This document shows, piece by piece, positions 43,685-52,421 of a stretch of 64,000 nt of DNA. The first letter of the stretch is position 1. Each line of letters starts with the position of its first letter. The stretch covers positions 1 to 64,000 of the forward strand of contig JAQURM010000002.1 of NCBI GenBank assembly GCA_028715605.1, read 5' to 3'. The notes beneath the pieces are model-generated. The model did not search any database. It had not been told where the DNA came from and saw nothing but the letters and a program-made list of their open reading frames with translations. Source of the stretch: Desulfovibrionales bacterium. Its GTDB lineage: Bacteria > Desulfobacterota > QYQD01. A program made the translations under genes and the position numbers.

Positions 43685-45235
43685 ATGTCCTGTACTCAAA
43701 TGAAGAAGAGCGGAAAGGTGTTTCTGGTAGGGGCCGGGCCGGGCGATCCGGGCCTGATTACGGTCAAGGCCAGAGAGGTCCTGGGTGAGGCCGAGGTGGT
43801 CATATATGACTACCTGGCCAGCAAGCGCCATCTTGACTATGTCCCGGAAGAGGCGGAGCGCATCTATGTGGGAAAAAAGGGCGGCTGCCATACTATGGCG
43901 CAGGGAGACATTAACCAACTTATTGTGGAGCGCGCCGGAGAAGGGAAACGGGTGGTGCGTCTTAAGGGCGGAGATCCCTTTATCTTTGGTCGGGGTGGAG
44001 AAGAGGCCGAGGAGTTGGTTGCCGCCGGGGTGCCGTTTGAGGTGATCCCGGGCGTGACTTCGGGCATTGCTGCGGCTGCCTATGCGGGCATACCGCTCAC
44101 CCACCGCCGCTATACCACAAACGTGGCCTTCATTACCGGGCATGAGGACCCGGCCAAAGAGGAAAGCGGTATCGCCTGGGATAAGATTGCTACCGGCATA
44201 GGGACACTCGTTTTTTTTATGGGGGTCAAAAACCTTCCCCATATTGTAGAAAATCTCGTTGCGAATGGGAGGTCTCCTGAGACGCCTTGCGCGGTCATCC
44301 GCTGGGGTACGACACTCAGACAGGAGACGGTCGTGGGACGCCTTTTGGATATCGTGCAGTTGGTTAAGGAAAAGGGCCTGAAACCCCCGGCCATAACCGT
44401 AGTGGGCGAGGTGGTAGGCCTGCGCGAATGTCTCTCCTGGTTTGAAAACAAGCCTCTTTTTGGAAAACGTATCGTGGTTACCCGCACGCGTGAACAGGCG
44501 AGCGATCTGGTAAAAAAACTCGAAGAGTTGGGCGCGGCCTGCGAGGAATTTCCCACCATTCGCATTGTCCCTCCCGATAGCTGGGAGCCGCTGGATAAGG
44601 CCATAAAGGACATTAAAGAATTTGACTGGGTCATCTTTACGAGTGTTAACGGCGTCAAGAATTTTTTGCTGAGGTTAAGGGCTACCGGCTGTGACCTTCG
44701 TTCCCTGAGCGCGTGCAAGGTGGCTGCTATCGGCCCCAAGACAGCCGAGATGCTGGAAGACCTCTACCTTAAACTGGATTATGTCCCTTCCGAATACCGG
44801 GCTGAGGGTATTATTGAAGGTCTGAAGGCCCTGGGTATAGCCGGTAAAAAAGCGCTTATCCCCCGGGCGGAGGTGGCGAGAGAGATATTGCCGGAGAAAT
44901 TAGCGGAAGCCGGCGCCAAGGTTAACGTAGTGCCGGCCTACAAGACGGTCAAGCCGGAGGCGGAAGAGGCCGAGGCCTTGGTCAAGCTCCTGAAAGCTGG
45001 AGAAATCGACATGGTGACCTTTACCAGTTCATCTACGGTCAGCAATTTTGTGGAGATGCTGGGAAGCGACCGGATTGTCTCCCTCTTGGAAGGAGTTGAC
45101 ATCGCCTGCATCGGGCCGATCACCGCGGAGACCGCGCAAAAATTTGGCATTCAGACCCATGCCATGCCTCAGGAATACACCATCGACAGCATGGTGCGGA
45201 GTATCGAGGCATTTTATCGCGACAAGCATCGATAA
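43685..45235 (+). CDS. cobA-hemD: Uroporphyrinogen-III methyltransferase / uroporphyrinogen-III synthase fusion
   Basis: A 516-residue fusion. Residues about 8-250 form the SUMT (CobA) domain that makes precorrin-2: VGAGPGDPGLITVKA, VVRLKGGDPFIFGRGGEEAEEL, GVTSGIAAAAYAGIPLTHR. Residues about 255-510 form HemD (RIVVTRTREQASDLVKKLEELGA, FTSSSTVSNFVEMLG), which closes the tetrapyrrole ring. The fusion is widespread in deltaproteobacteria and clostridia and sits after hemC. It feeds both haem and sirohaem/cobalamin synthesis. ATG 43685 is preferred because upstream in-frame sequence lies in hemC. Confidence 0.95.
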   Translation: MSCTQMKKSGKVFLVGAGPGDPGLITVKAREVLGEAEVVIYDYLASKRHLDYVPEEAERIYVGKKGGCHTMAQGDINQLIVERAGEGKRVVRLKGGDPFIFGRGGEEAEELVAAGVPFEVIPGVTSGIAAAAYAGIPLTHRRYTTNVAFITGHEDPAKEESGIAWDKIATGIGTLVFFMGVKNLPHIVENLVANGRSPETPCAVIRWGTTLRQETVVGRLLDIVQLVKEKGLKPPAITVVGEVVGLRECLSWFENKPLFGKRIVVTRTREQASDLVKKLEELGAACEEFPTIRIVPPDSWEPLDKAIKDIKEFDWVIFTSVNGVKNFLLRLRATGCDLRSLSACKVAAIGPKTAEMLEDLYLKLDYVPSEYRAEGIIEGLKALGIAGKKALIPRAEVAREILPEKLAEAGAKVNVVPAYKTVKPEAEEAEALVKLLKAGEIDMVTFTSSSTVSNFVEMLGSDRIVSLLEGVDIACIGPITAETAQKFGIQTHAMPQEYTIDSMVRSIEAFYRDKHR

Positions 45236-45508
45236 GAAACTGCTTACCCCGTCATTGATGGACGCCCTAATCAGCGGCGGCGTTTCAATCCGCCATATCC
45301 GCTAAATTCTCTTCTGCATCCTGTCGATAAGGGTGTTAACGCATTAATGCCGCCTTGATTGGGTAACCCTATTATCTGAACTCTGTCCACGTGAAAAAAT
45401 CCATTGAATATATTCTGAAAAAGTACGATAAGAATATATAACCCTTAACCAGGGGCGCCATGAAGTGGGTACCAAGACCCTTCCGCAACAGCAAAAGGAG
45501 TGTCGCTC
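45236..45508. other. Intergenic region before the PilZ gene
   Basis: 273 bp with no gene. It contains the PilZ gene leader, with AAAAGGAG at 45493-45500. A short GGGTACCAAGACCC hairpin lies near 45467-45481. I looked for a c-di-GMP riboswitch but could not match its conserved core. Confidence 0.35.
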
Positions 45509-45841
45509 ATGTATTCGGGAAAAGAAAAAAGACAACACGAACGCATCCCAACCTTTCTTCCTATTACCTACTCTGACGGCAAAAAGTTTTTCAAGGAATA
45601 TGCCCATGACGTCAGCCTGGGCGGTCTGCTGATTAAAAGCATTGACCCCTGTGATATAGGCATGCCCCTGGATATGGCCATCGATGCGCACGTACCGATA
45701 AAGGCAAAGGGTAAAGTGGCCTGGGTCAAGAAAGATGATTACCTGTACAGGATAGGCGTTCAGTTGAAAGAGATGGATGCATACACGGCCACCGATTGGA
45801 CTAATTTCCTGAACCGCGTATCAAAATCGACGGCTCATTAG
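45509..45841 (+). CDS. PilZ-domain c-di-GMP-binding protein
   Basis: A 110-residue single-domain PilZ protein. KRQHERIP gives the RxxxR motif and AHDVSLGGLLI the (D/N)xSxxG motif, which together wrap c-di-GMP; the rest is the expected beta barrel (GKVAWVKKDDYLYRIGVQL). It would act as a diffusible c-di-GMP effector on motility or polysaccharide. ATG 45509 is chosen since AAGGAG ends 9 nt upstream; GTG 45500 abuts it. No partner gene nearby. Confidence 0.85.
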   Translation: MYSGKEKRQHERIPTFLPITYSDGKKFFKEYAHDVSLGGLLIKSIDPCDIGMPLDMAIDAHVPIKAKGKVAWVKKDDYLYRIGVQLKEMDAYTATDWTNFLNRVSKSTAH

Positions 45842-46165
45842 AGCCGGCACGGGATACTCTTTACAGCCTGCTTGCCCTTTACCCGGAACCCCCGAAATTT
45901 TAGATGAGCTGTCAGCACTCAGCTATCAGCGTTCAGCTTAATGTGTTGGTTGTCTTGGGTTTTTTTCGCCTAGGCGTTATGCCTTCGGCAGATCCGCCGG
46001 GGCGGAAATCTGCCTATGGCACGAGCTAGTGTAGCGTCTCTAACGCATCTTTACAATGATTCTAGAGTTGTCATTCACGCGAAAGCGGGAATCCAAGTTG
46101 AAAAGACTGGATTCTGGATCAAGTCCGGAATGACCGTTGTGTAAAGTTTTTTCTGAGACAGTACA
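45842..46165. repeat. Repeat-filled intergenic region
   Basis: Contains AGCTGTCAGCACTCAGC / AGCTATCAGCGTTCAGC words (45906-45941) and CGTGCCATAGGCAGATT shared, inverted, with the miniature element at 47896. A common 70-bp unit with a GCGAAAGCGGGAATCC core (about 46068-46136) is followed by a degenerate inverted copy ending GGAATGAC. No gene seen. Confidence 0.65.
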
Positions 46166-47080
46166 CTAGGTCTTGCTTATCCGGCTGACAATACCTTCCA
46201 GAAATACCTTGTCCATGGCAGCCGGCTTTCGGTGGATGGAAAAGAGATAGCGCCCTTCGACTATATCCGGCCTTAGAAACGGCAGGCAATGCCATTTGAA
46301 TTCGGAAATAGGTATGGTGTTCAGGACCTCAAGATATTTGCTGCTCTTACTCCGTTTAACCGGCGTCTGGGTTTGGATGTATAAGACCCCCTTGAGCGGC
46401 CTCTTTTCCAGGAGGGCGTCGATGTCTATCTTGTCTTTAGCAATAGTCCCGATGAGTTTAATAAAGTTGACCGCTGTGAACTTCCTTTGACGGGAAAGCC
46501 GGTAATACATCTGGCTGTTTTCATCAAATCTTATTTCCTTATACCCTAATCCAGTCGCCCAGCCTTCTGAACGCACGTTTTGTCTCATAGCTACATCAAT
46601 GATGCCGAGAGTGATACTTGCAGGCATCTTAAGGCATGAGCAGGCATCACTTCGGGTCGAAGATGCGCTTGGGCGTGTCATAGATGCGCTTGAGCGTGCG
46701 GCCTGTTCTTCACTATATCCGAGATATTGCCAGAAACTATCGGCCATTTCTCTTTGTTTGTCTATGACCGTTTCCAAAACAGTCTGCATGTCCCGGAGTT
46801 TTTTCTCTTCTCGCCGCGGGGCCTTTAGATAGCGTTCTTTATGCAGAAGAAATAAATTAGGGTCTTTTGCCCAGTTGAGTTTTTCATAGGCCAGATTGAT
46901 TTCAGCAGCCCGTTCTGTGCTTTTCCGGCGGGCGCTTTCTGTCTGCCTCCGCAGTTTGTCCGGATGGTGGGCCTGTTGCAGGGCGCGGTAGCAGGCCCTA
47001 ACCAGGTTATAGAGGGCCTCATCATCCATACGGGCCACAATCTGTGGTGTTATGCCGAGTATTGCGAAAGGGTTTTTCAT
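46166..47080 (-). CDS. J-domain-like protein of unknown role
   Basis: A 304-residue protein with an N-terminal J-like domain: LYNLVRACYRALQQAHHPDKLRRQTE carries HPD at about 39-41, with an insertion and degenerate helices compared with DnaJ. Residues 105-165 are helical; a Ser/Arg-rich segment (AARSSASMTRPSASSTRSDA) is low-complexity and looks like a tandem expansion. The C-terminal half has no recognised domain. It may recruit DnaK to a particular client (inference). ATG 47080. Confidence 0.6.
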   Translation of the reverse strand: MKNPFAILGITPQIVARMDDEALYNLVRACYRALQQAHHPDKLRRQTESARRKSTERAAEINLAYEKLNWAKDPNLFLLHKERYLKAPRREEKKLRDMQTVLETVIDKQREMADSFWQYLGYSEEQAARSSASMTRPSASSTRSDACSCLKMPASITLGIIDVAMRQNVRSEGWATGLGYKEIRFDENSQMYYRLSRQRKFTAVNFIKLIGTIAKDKIDIDALLEKRPLKGVLYIQTQTPVKRSKSSKYLEVLNTIPISEFKWHCLPFLRPDIVEGRYLFSIHRKPAAMDKVFLEGIVSRISKT

Positions 47081-47378
47081 TTTTCCGTCTTGCTTAAGGT
47101 ATTTGATGCCATAGATACCTTCATGTATAGACTACAAGGGTTCGATAAATTTTGTATCTATTATACCCTAACTTACAAAATCATTCCATTTATTACCCCG
47201 GCAATTAAAAAGCCTAAATCCCCCCTCACCCCCCTTTAGAAAAGGAGGATGGGGGGATTTGGCAAGTTTATATATTTAACTGCCGTTGTAATAACTATAT
47301 ATTTTAGCGTAAAGATTCAATTGCCGATAAGAAAAGTAAGAAGAGATGAAAAGCCGGACTCAAGGGGGAGGTGCGGTT
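47081..47378. repeat. Intergenic region with CCCCC/GGGGG hairpin repeat
   Basis: 298 bp. AAATCCCCCCTCACCCCCCT (47215-47234) pairs with AGGAGGATGGGGGGATTT (about 47243-47262), the same family as units at 50650-50740 and 53712-53740. The rest is AT-rich and probably holds promoters for the divergent genes. Confidence 0.6.
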
Positions 47379-47600
47379 ATGAATCGACATGATAGCACTA
47401 AAATGGGCGACAGGAAAATGGTGATGGAAAAAGGAGGAACGATTTATAACCTGTATATGCTGGCCTGGCCGGACCTCATGGACGAGGAGCTAAGGGTCTT
47501 TCTTGATAATAAGGGGCATTTGCCGGATGAGGGCATGAAAAGGTTCTGCGGAGAGGCGGCGGGCCTTTCCGACTGTTTTGATTATTTTTGCCATCGTTGA
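47379..47600 (+). CDS. Small conserved-looking protein (73 aa)
   Basis: A 73-residue protein with a basic N-terminus (RHDSTKMGDRKMVMEKGG), a hydrophobic-aromatic middle (TIYNLYMLAWPDLMDEEL) and a C-terminal CGEAAGLSDCFDYFCHR with three Cys. No domain recognised. ATG 47379 is chosen because GGGGGAGG lies just upstream; an in-frame ATG at 47346 does not have this. The following Cys-rich gene starts 11 nt after its stop, so they are a pair. Confidence 0.55.
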   Translation: MNRHDSTKMGDRKMVMEKGGTIYNLYMLAWPDLMDEELRVFLDNKGHLPDEGMKRFCGEAAGLSDCFDYFCHR

Positions 47601-47611
47601 GGAGAAAGAAG

Positions 47612-47791
47612 ATGACCGACTATTACTATTGTCGATTTTGTCCGCGTGTGGAACGTTGCTGGCAGGTCTGGGATTATCTGGGCGGCGCTTTGTGTGAGAT
47701 GCCCATATCATCCGTAAGCTTCCGGGCTCCGCGCGATTCCGGGTGCGGTGGTGACTGCGGTCAAAATAAAGAGGCCAAAAAGAATAAGTAA
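47612..47791 (+). CDS. Cys-rich small protein (59 aa)
   Basis: A 59-residue protein starting MTDYYYCRFCPRVERCW with CxxC-x5-C, a single Cys at about 28 and a terminal CGGDCG. Six Cys in 59 residues suggest metal or cluster binding. GAGGAGAAAG precedes ATG 47612. Its coupling with the 73-residue gene, which also has C-terminal Cys residues, hints at a small metalloprotein pair. Function unknown. Confidence 0.55.
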   Translation: MTDYYYCRFCPRVERCWQVWDYLGGALCEMPISSVSFRAPRDSGCGGDCGQNKEAKKNK

Positions 47792-47895
47792 CAAGGCTGA
47801 GTTATCCATTCCGATTGGCGATTTTTGCCTTCCTACCGGCGGCGGATCACTGATCCGTATCAGGGGTTTGTTCCAAAAATCGAATTTGATTTCTC

Positions 47896-48108
47896 ATAAC
47901 ACTTTAGGTGTTTGAAACCGTCCTACATTCAAAAAAAGCTATTAATCTGGAACCCAGGTCGTGCCATAGGCAGATTCGCCTGGGCGAAAAATCAGGAAAA
48001 GATAGGCCCTCTTTATTTGGGTTTGCACTTCCCTGAGTTTCTGAGTTCCAGATTTGATATGTTTCTTTGCACTTTTTATCATGCATTCTCAAAACGCTAA
48101 ATTGTTAC
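47896..48108. mobile_element. IS66-like miniature element, copy 2
   Basis: 213 bp with ends ATAACACTTTAGGTGTTTG and, read inward from the right, GTAACAATTTAGCGTTTTG. It is flanked by a perfect 8-bp direct repeat GATTTCTC (47888-47895 and 48109-48116), the expected target duplication. Its outer 50-60 bp match copy 1 in inverse orientation. GTAA ends and 8-bp duplications are hallmarks of the IS66 family. No coding capacity. Confidence 0.8.
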
Positions 48109-48193
48109 GATTTCTCAATTCCTTGTTTTAATCTCGTGACCTGGGTTTGTCGATTTTCTTGAAAAACCCCCTGCTACCTGTTAAAAGTATTTC

Positions 48194-49681
48194 ATGGCTG
48201 ATTTTTTAAGGCTTGATGTCCGGAGTTTTTTGCCGCCGGAGGTCCTGGGATTCGTGCGCAGGTGCGCACGTGAAGGGATCAAGATTTGCGTGGCGGGCGG
48301 CACTATCCGGGACGTGATTCTCGGCCGGGAGGTAAAGGATATTGATCTTACGGTTTCCAGAGATGCGCCGGCGCTGGCGCAGAATTTTGCGGAAATCGTG
48401 CACGGCGCCTTTATCCTTCTGGACGATATTGAGAAGGTGGCCCGGGTGGTCTTCGCGGGTTATCAGATAGACTTTGCGGAATTTCGCAAGGGGAGCCGGA
48501 CCCTGGAGGAAGACCTAAGCCTGCGCGACCTGACCATAAATGCCCTGGCCGTTTGCTTTGCTGACGATAAGCCTGAGGCCCCTTTAACCCTTATTGATCC
48601 GGTGGGCGGGCATGCAGACATTGAAGACAGACTGATCCGTTTTATAAGCGAGCAGGGCATAATAGATGACCCTTTGCGTATGCTGAGGGCCTACCGCTTT
48701 GCCGCTACCCTTGATTTTAAAATAGATCCCGCATCCCGTGAAATGATAAGAAAATACGGGGCACTCATCAAAAATACCTCTGTAGAGCGCATAGCCTATG
48801 AATTGAACGCCCTGTTGGGTGCAAGAAATAGTTATCCCGCCTTGCGATGGATGGCTGAAGACGGGCTTTTCTCAACTATCTGTCCGGAAATAGAGGATAT
48901 GCGCGGCGTACAGCAATATGGCTACCATCATCTGGATGTTTATGGCCATTCCTTTCTTACCCTTTACTATATAGAAAAAATCCAGGCTAATCCGGCCGAT
49001 TATTTCCCTGATAAGTACACAGGAGAGATAGAGGAGTATCTGCAACATGATGCAAAATCTATCCTCCTTAAATGGGCGGCTCTTTTTCATGATATAGGAA
49101 AACCCAAGACGGCTCGTAGATGCGCCGAGGCGTGGGAGGATAACGGCGAAAAATCCACCTTTTACAACCACGATCAGGTCGGTGCGGCTATATTCGCCGA
49201 TTTTGTCCGGAGGCTTAAATGGAGCCACAGGCACCTTGAGTTTGTGGAGAAGCTGATCTATCTCCATATGCGGCCCTTTCATCTGGTAAATGTCTTAAGG
49301 TCGGGGGAGGTGACCCCGCGGGCCATGGGACGTTTGATCCGGGAAACCGGAGATGAGCTTATTGGATTGTTCGTCCTGGCTATGGCCGATAGTCTGGCCG
49401 GCCTTGGCCCGGCCAAGCCGGATGATTGCGAGGCCTTGCTGGTGCAGCTTTTCGAGACCACGCTTACTTTCTATAAGGAGAAGGTAAAACCGCTTCTTAC
49501 CCGTCCACGGCTTATAACCGGCCATGATTTGATAAACATCTTTCATCTTGACCCGGGTCCTTTTTTCAAGGTCTTGATGGAGGAACTGGAGGACGCCCAG
49601 GTCGAGGGCCGGGTAAATACGCGAGGTGAGGCATTAGACTGGGTGACGGCGCGTTTAAGGGAACTAACGGTTAATGGCTGA
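48194..49681 (+). CDS. cca: CCA-adding enzyme / poly(A) polymerase family with HD domain
   Basis: tRNA nucleotidyltransferase-family protein (495 aa). The head has CVAGGTIRDVILGREVKDIDLTV (GG..RD and DxD catalytic motif). The neck has DLSLRDLTINALAV and the RRD-like DPLRMLRAYRFAATLDF with the ATP/CTP template region. A C-terminal HD phosphohydrolase domain (WAALFHDIGKPKT) is present. In genomes of this group one family member adds CCA and another may be a poly(A) polymerase; the choice cannot be made here. It overlaps the next gene by 8 nt. Confidence 0.9.
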   Translation: MADFLRLDVRSFLPPEVLGFVRRCAREGIKICVAGGTIRDVILGREVKDIDLTVSRDAPALAQNFAEIVHGAFILLDDIEKVARVVFAGYQIDFAEFRKGSRTLEEDLSLRDLTINALAVCFADDKPEAPLTLIDPVGGHADIEDRLIRFISEQGIIDDPLRMLRAYRFAATLDFKIDPASREMIRKYGALIKNTSVERIAYELNALLGARNSYPALRWMAEDGLFSTICPEIEDMRGVQQYGYHHLDVYGHSFLTLYYIEKIQANPADYFPDKYTGEIEEYLQHDAKSILLKWAALFHDIGKPKTARRCAEAWEDNGEKSTFYNHDQVGAAIFADFVRRLKWSHRHLEFVEKLIYLHMRPFHLVNVLRSGEVTPRAMGRLIRETGDELIGLFVLAMADSLAGLGPAKPDDCEALLVQLFETTLTFYKEKVKPLLTRPRLITGHDLINIFHLDPGPFFKVLMEELEDAQVEGRVNTRGEALDWVTARLRELTVNG

Positions 49682-50597
49682 AGACAGGCTCTATAACGAC
49701 CTTAACCATTACCTGCGCGGCCTCTATGGATGCCGGGTACAGAAGATACCTATAGATGCCGGTTTTACGTGTCCTAACCGGGACGGCACGAAATCGACGC
49801 AAGGCTGTATTTACTGTAACGCCTATGGTTCCGGTACCGGCGCTTTCAGGCAGGGCGTGTCCATTTCCGAACAGATCAGGCAGGCCAAATCATTTCTGGG
49901 CCGGCGGTATGGGGCCGGGAAATTTATTGCCTATTTCCAGTCCTTTTCCAACACGTATGCGCCCATTTCTGTTCTCAAGCAGAGATATGAGGAAGCCCTT
50001 TTTTATGAAGACATTGTTGGCCTGGCTGTCGGCACCAGGCCGGATTGCATCAGTGACGATATCCTGGCCCTTCTTGCCTCCTATCAGGAGAAGTATCTGG
50101 TATGGATGGAATATGGCCTTCAATCCGCCCATGACCGGACCCTTGAGTTTATCAATCGGGGGCATACGGTAGCCGATTTTTTGCAGGCCGTGGATAGGAC
50201 GAAGAAGGCGGGACTTCCTGTTTGCGTGCACATTATCCTGGGGTTGCCGGGAGAGACAAAAGAGGATATGCTTGAAACAGCGCGGCTGGTCGCAGGGCTG
50301 GACATCCAGGGGTTAAAAATCCACCTCCTCTACGTGGTCAAAGGGAGCGGGATGGAAAGTCTTTTTAAAAGAGGCGAATATATCCCCCTTACGCAGCAGG
50401 AATATGTGGACCTGGTCTGCGATGTCCTGGAATTGATGCCCCCGGATGTGGTTATTCAGCGTTTAACCGGCGATCCCAGGCCAGAGGAATTAGTAGCGCC
50501 GCTCTGGGCCAGGGATAAGACGGGTACGATTAATGCCGTAAGAACTACTCTCAAGGAAAGGGGCAGCTTTCAGGGCAAATACTTTAGCCTGATTTGA
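49674..50597 (+). CDS. YhcC-type radical SAM protein (TIGR01212 family)
   Basis: A 307-residue radical SAM protein. The cluster motif is CPNRDGTKSTQGCIYC, the spaced Cys pattern typical of YhcC rather than CxxxCxxC; FQSFSNTYAP, VGTRPDC, EYGLQSAHD and HIILGLPGE follow in family order. The reaction is not established for YhcC. It overlaps cca by 8 nt, which implies translation coupling and perhaps a shared role in RNA metabolism (inference). Confidence 0.88.
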   Translation: MAEDRLYNDLNHYLRGLYGCRVQKIPIDAGFTCPNRDGTKSTQGCIYCNAYGSGTGAFRQGVSISEQIRQAKSFLGRRYGAGKFIAYFQSFSNTYAPISVLKQRYEEALFYEDIVGLAVGTRPDCISDDILALLASYQEKYLVWMEYGLQSAHDRTLEFINRGHTVADFLQAVDRTKKAGLPVCVHIILGLPGETKEDMLETARLVAGLDIQGLKIHLLYVVKGSGMESLFKRGEYIPLTQQEYVDLVCDVLELMPPDVVIQRLTGDPRPEELVAPLWARDKTGTINAVRTTLKERGSFQGKYFSLI

Positions 50598-50623
50598 GCG
50601 AGCCTAATGATATATTAAGTTTT

Positions 50624-50785
50624 GTAGCAGTTTAGCTGTTTGAAAAAGTATTTTAAAATCCCTCCCGACCTCCCTTTTCCAAAGGGAGGAGAAACACTTT
50701 CCCCTTTGAAAAAGGGGGATTAAGGGGGATTTTTGAGGCGCCGTTTTCTGGACGACTAGCTCTTTTCAAACAGCTAACGTGTTAC
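50624..50785. mobile_element. IS66-like miniature element, copy 3
   Basis: 162 bp, ends GTAGCAGTTTAGCTGTTTG and, inward from the right, GTAACACGTTAGCTGTTTG (21-23 bp imperfect inverted repeat). Flanks TAAGTTTT and TAGGTTTT are an 8-bp duplication with one mismatch. The interior differs from copies 1 and 2 and is a TCCC/GGGA hairpin repeat also seen near 47217 and 53712. No coding capacity. Confidence 0.75.
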
Positions 50786-50811
50786 TAGGTTTTGAGTATG
50801 TCTGGATAACT

Positions 50812-51474
50812 ATGGATCAGTTGAAAGATAACCTTAAGCAATTAGAAAAAAAGATTAGAGATGAGGCCCGGCGTATCTATGAGAATGGCAGCCGGAGCCA
50901 TGCCTGGGATCATGTGGAGCGTGTCTGTACCCTGGCCGTGCATATCGGGGAGAGAGAGGGCGCCGATCTCCATGTTCTGAAATTAGCGGCTATTCTGCAC
51001 GACATTGGACGGGAGGCCGAGACGAAGAGCAATGGAGGCATTTGTCACGCCGCGTGCGGCGCAGAAATGGCCGCAGAGGTTTTACGGAAGCATACCCGTG
51101 ATGAAGACCTTATAAGGGCGGTTACGCATTGTATCGCCACCCACCGCTTTCGAGGCCATAATAAGCCTCAAACCCTTGAGGCCAGTGTACTCTTTGATGC
51201 CGATAAACTTGACTCCATCGGGGCGGTAGGCATAGGCCGCTCCTTTCTTTTTGCCGGTGAGATCGGCGCCAGGCTTCACAACTCTCAAGCAGATATCTTG
51301 CAGACCGAGCCCTACAGTATAGAAGATACGGCCTTTCGGGAATTTAGTGTCAAGTTGAAAAAGGTTCACAGCCGCATGCTTACCGCAGAGGGTGAACGCC
51401 TGGCCCGCGGCCGTCACCGTTTTATGGTGAACTTCTTTAAAAGGTTGCACGAAGAGACAAACGGTCTGAAGTAG
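50812..51474 (+). CDS. HD-domain phosphohydrolase
   Basis: A 220-residue HD-superfamily protein: SHAWDHVERVCTLAVHIG (first His), LAAILHDIGREAE (HD), HCIATHRF and VLFDADKLDSIGAVGIGRSFL (last Asp) supply the metal ligands. It resembles YedJ-type predicted nucleotide or diadenosine phosphohydrolases; substrate unknown. ATG 50812 is preferred; the frame runs back to GTG 50779, but that part lies in the miniature element. Confidence 0.82.
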   Translation: MDQLKDNLKQLEKKIRDEARRIYENGSRSHAWDHVERVCTLAVHIGEREGADLHVLKLAAILHDIGREAETKSNGGICHAACGAEMAAEVLRKHTRDEDLIRAVTHCIATHRFRGHNKPQTLEASVLFDADKLDSIGAVGIGRSFLFAGEIGARLHNSQADILQTEPYSIEDTAFREFSVKLKKVHSRMLTAEGERLARGRHRFMVNFFKRLHEETNGLK

Positions 51475-51802
51475 CGCCTTTTCCGTGCATAGAGAACGGT
51501 GTTTTGAACAGCGTATTTTGATCATTTCTTCTGCTACAGCTTCCCCACGAAAGTCGGAATCAATACCTTGCACCAGGTCTCCAGACAATAAATTATCGTA
51601 CCTATATCGAGCCGACATAATATTGATATTTTCAACAAAAACAAGGCTGCCATGGTTTATGTTATCGGCCTTATGTGCCTAATATTTAAATACATTTTAT
51701 CTTATTGTGTTATTTGGCCAATTCTTATATGATTACTTTTACATGCAGATTTTCACGAAAAAAGTAGAGGTGATATAATATATAAGTTCGGCAGGAGAGG
51801 AA
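51475..51802. promoter_or_regulatory. Intergenic region with extended -10 promoter
   Basis: 328 bp without a gene. Near its end TG-a-TATAAT (51771-51779) is an extended -10 box; the -35 position reads TTTCAC. A start about 20 nt before the AGGAGAGG (51793-51800) of the next gene fits. The first half shows no recognisable feature. Confidence 0.55.
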
Positions 51803-52000
51803 ATGAGAGTAATAGAGGAAAACTACCAGCGTATCACGGATGACAGGCGTTCATTCGATATTCGCTTCTGGCAATCCCAAGGTGATCGTGCCATTTTTGA
51901 GGCAGTATCGGAAATGCTGCATGACTACTTCTTGATTCGAGGTAAAGATGCTGACGAATTCCGACTTCAGAGAACTGTTGAATCTTTTCGAAAAGCATGA
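51803..52000 (+). CDS. Small partner of a nucleotidyltransferase (65 aa)
   Basis: A 65-residue protein (MRVIEENYQRITDDRRSFDIRF..., then FEAVSEMLHDYFLIRGKDADEFRLQRTVESF). Strong AGGAGAGG before ATG 51803. It overlaps the following nucleotidyltransferase by 53 nt in another frame. That tight coupling resembles a two-component toxin-antitoxin or regulatory pair. I did not recognise a domain. Confidence 0.55.
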   Translation: MRVIEENYQRITDDRRSFDIRFWQSQGDRAIFEAVSEMLHDYFLIRGKDADEFRLQRTVESFRKA

Positions 52001-52421
52001 GATTCGCTATCTTGTTGTGGGCGGCTATGCAGTAATGAAATACAGCGAGCCACGATTCACGAAAGATCTTGATGTATGGATAGCGACTGACCCAGAGAAT
52101 GCAAATTCGGTGTATGTGGCATTGAAGAAATTTGGTGCACCACTGGCAAATCTTACCGCAGATGACTTCACCCACCAGGATTACTTCTATCAGATGGGAA
52201 GACCACCTTTGCGGGTTGATATTATGATGTCGATTCCAGGAGTCGAATTTGAAAAGGCATGGAAGAACCGAGAGGTGGTTGAATTGGATGACCTTAAGAT
52301 TCCGTTCATTTCGCGATCTGACCTGATCCAGGCAAAGGAAGCGAGCGGAAGGCCGCAAGACAAGATCGATATCGATAAGCTCAAGGAAGCCGAACAATTG
52401 GATGCACTCGACGAGAAATAG
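51948..52421 (+). CDS. Nucleotidyltransferase (DUF6036-like)
   Basis: A 157-residue nucleotidyltransferase-fold protein: YLVVGGYAVMKYSEPRFTKDLDVWI (GG-x-A and DxD on adjacent strands) and LRVDIMMSIPG (third acidic strand), then ISRSDLIQAKEASGRPQDKIDIDKL. It resembles DUF6036/AbiEii-type enzymes in which the transferase modifies a cellular RNA or protein. GAGGTAAAG precedes ATG 51948. Paired with the 65-residue protein. Confidence 0.75.
   Translation: MLTNSDFRELLNLFEKHEIRYLVVGGYAVMKYSEPRFTKDLDVWIATDPENANSVYVALKKFGAPLANLTADDFTHQDYFYQMGRPPLRVDIMMSIPGVEFEKAWKNREVVELDDLKIPFISRSDLIQAKEASGRPQDKIDIDKLKEAEQLDALDEK

Noticed and set aside
45430-45500. Possible c-di-GMP riboswitch before the PilZ gene
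   Set aside because: The conserved GEMM core could not be matched; only a small hairpin is present.
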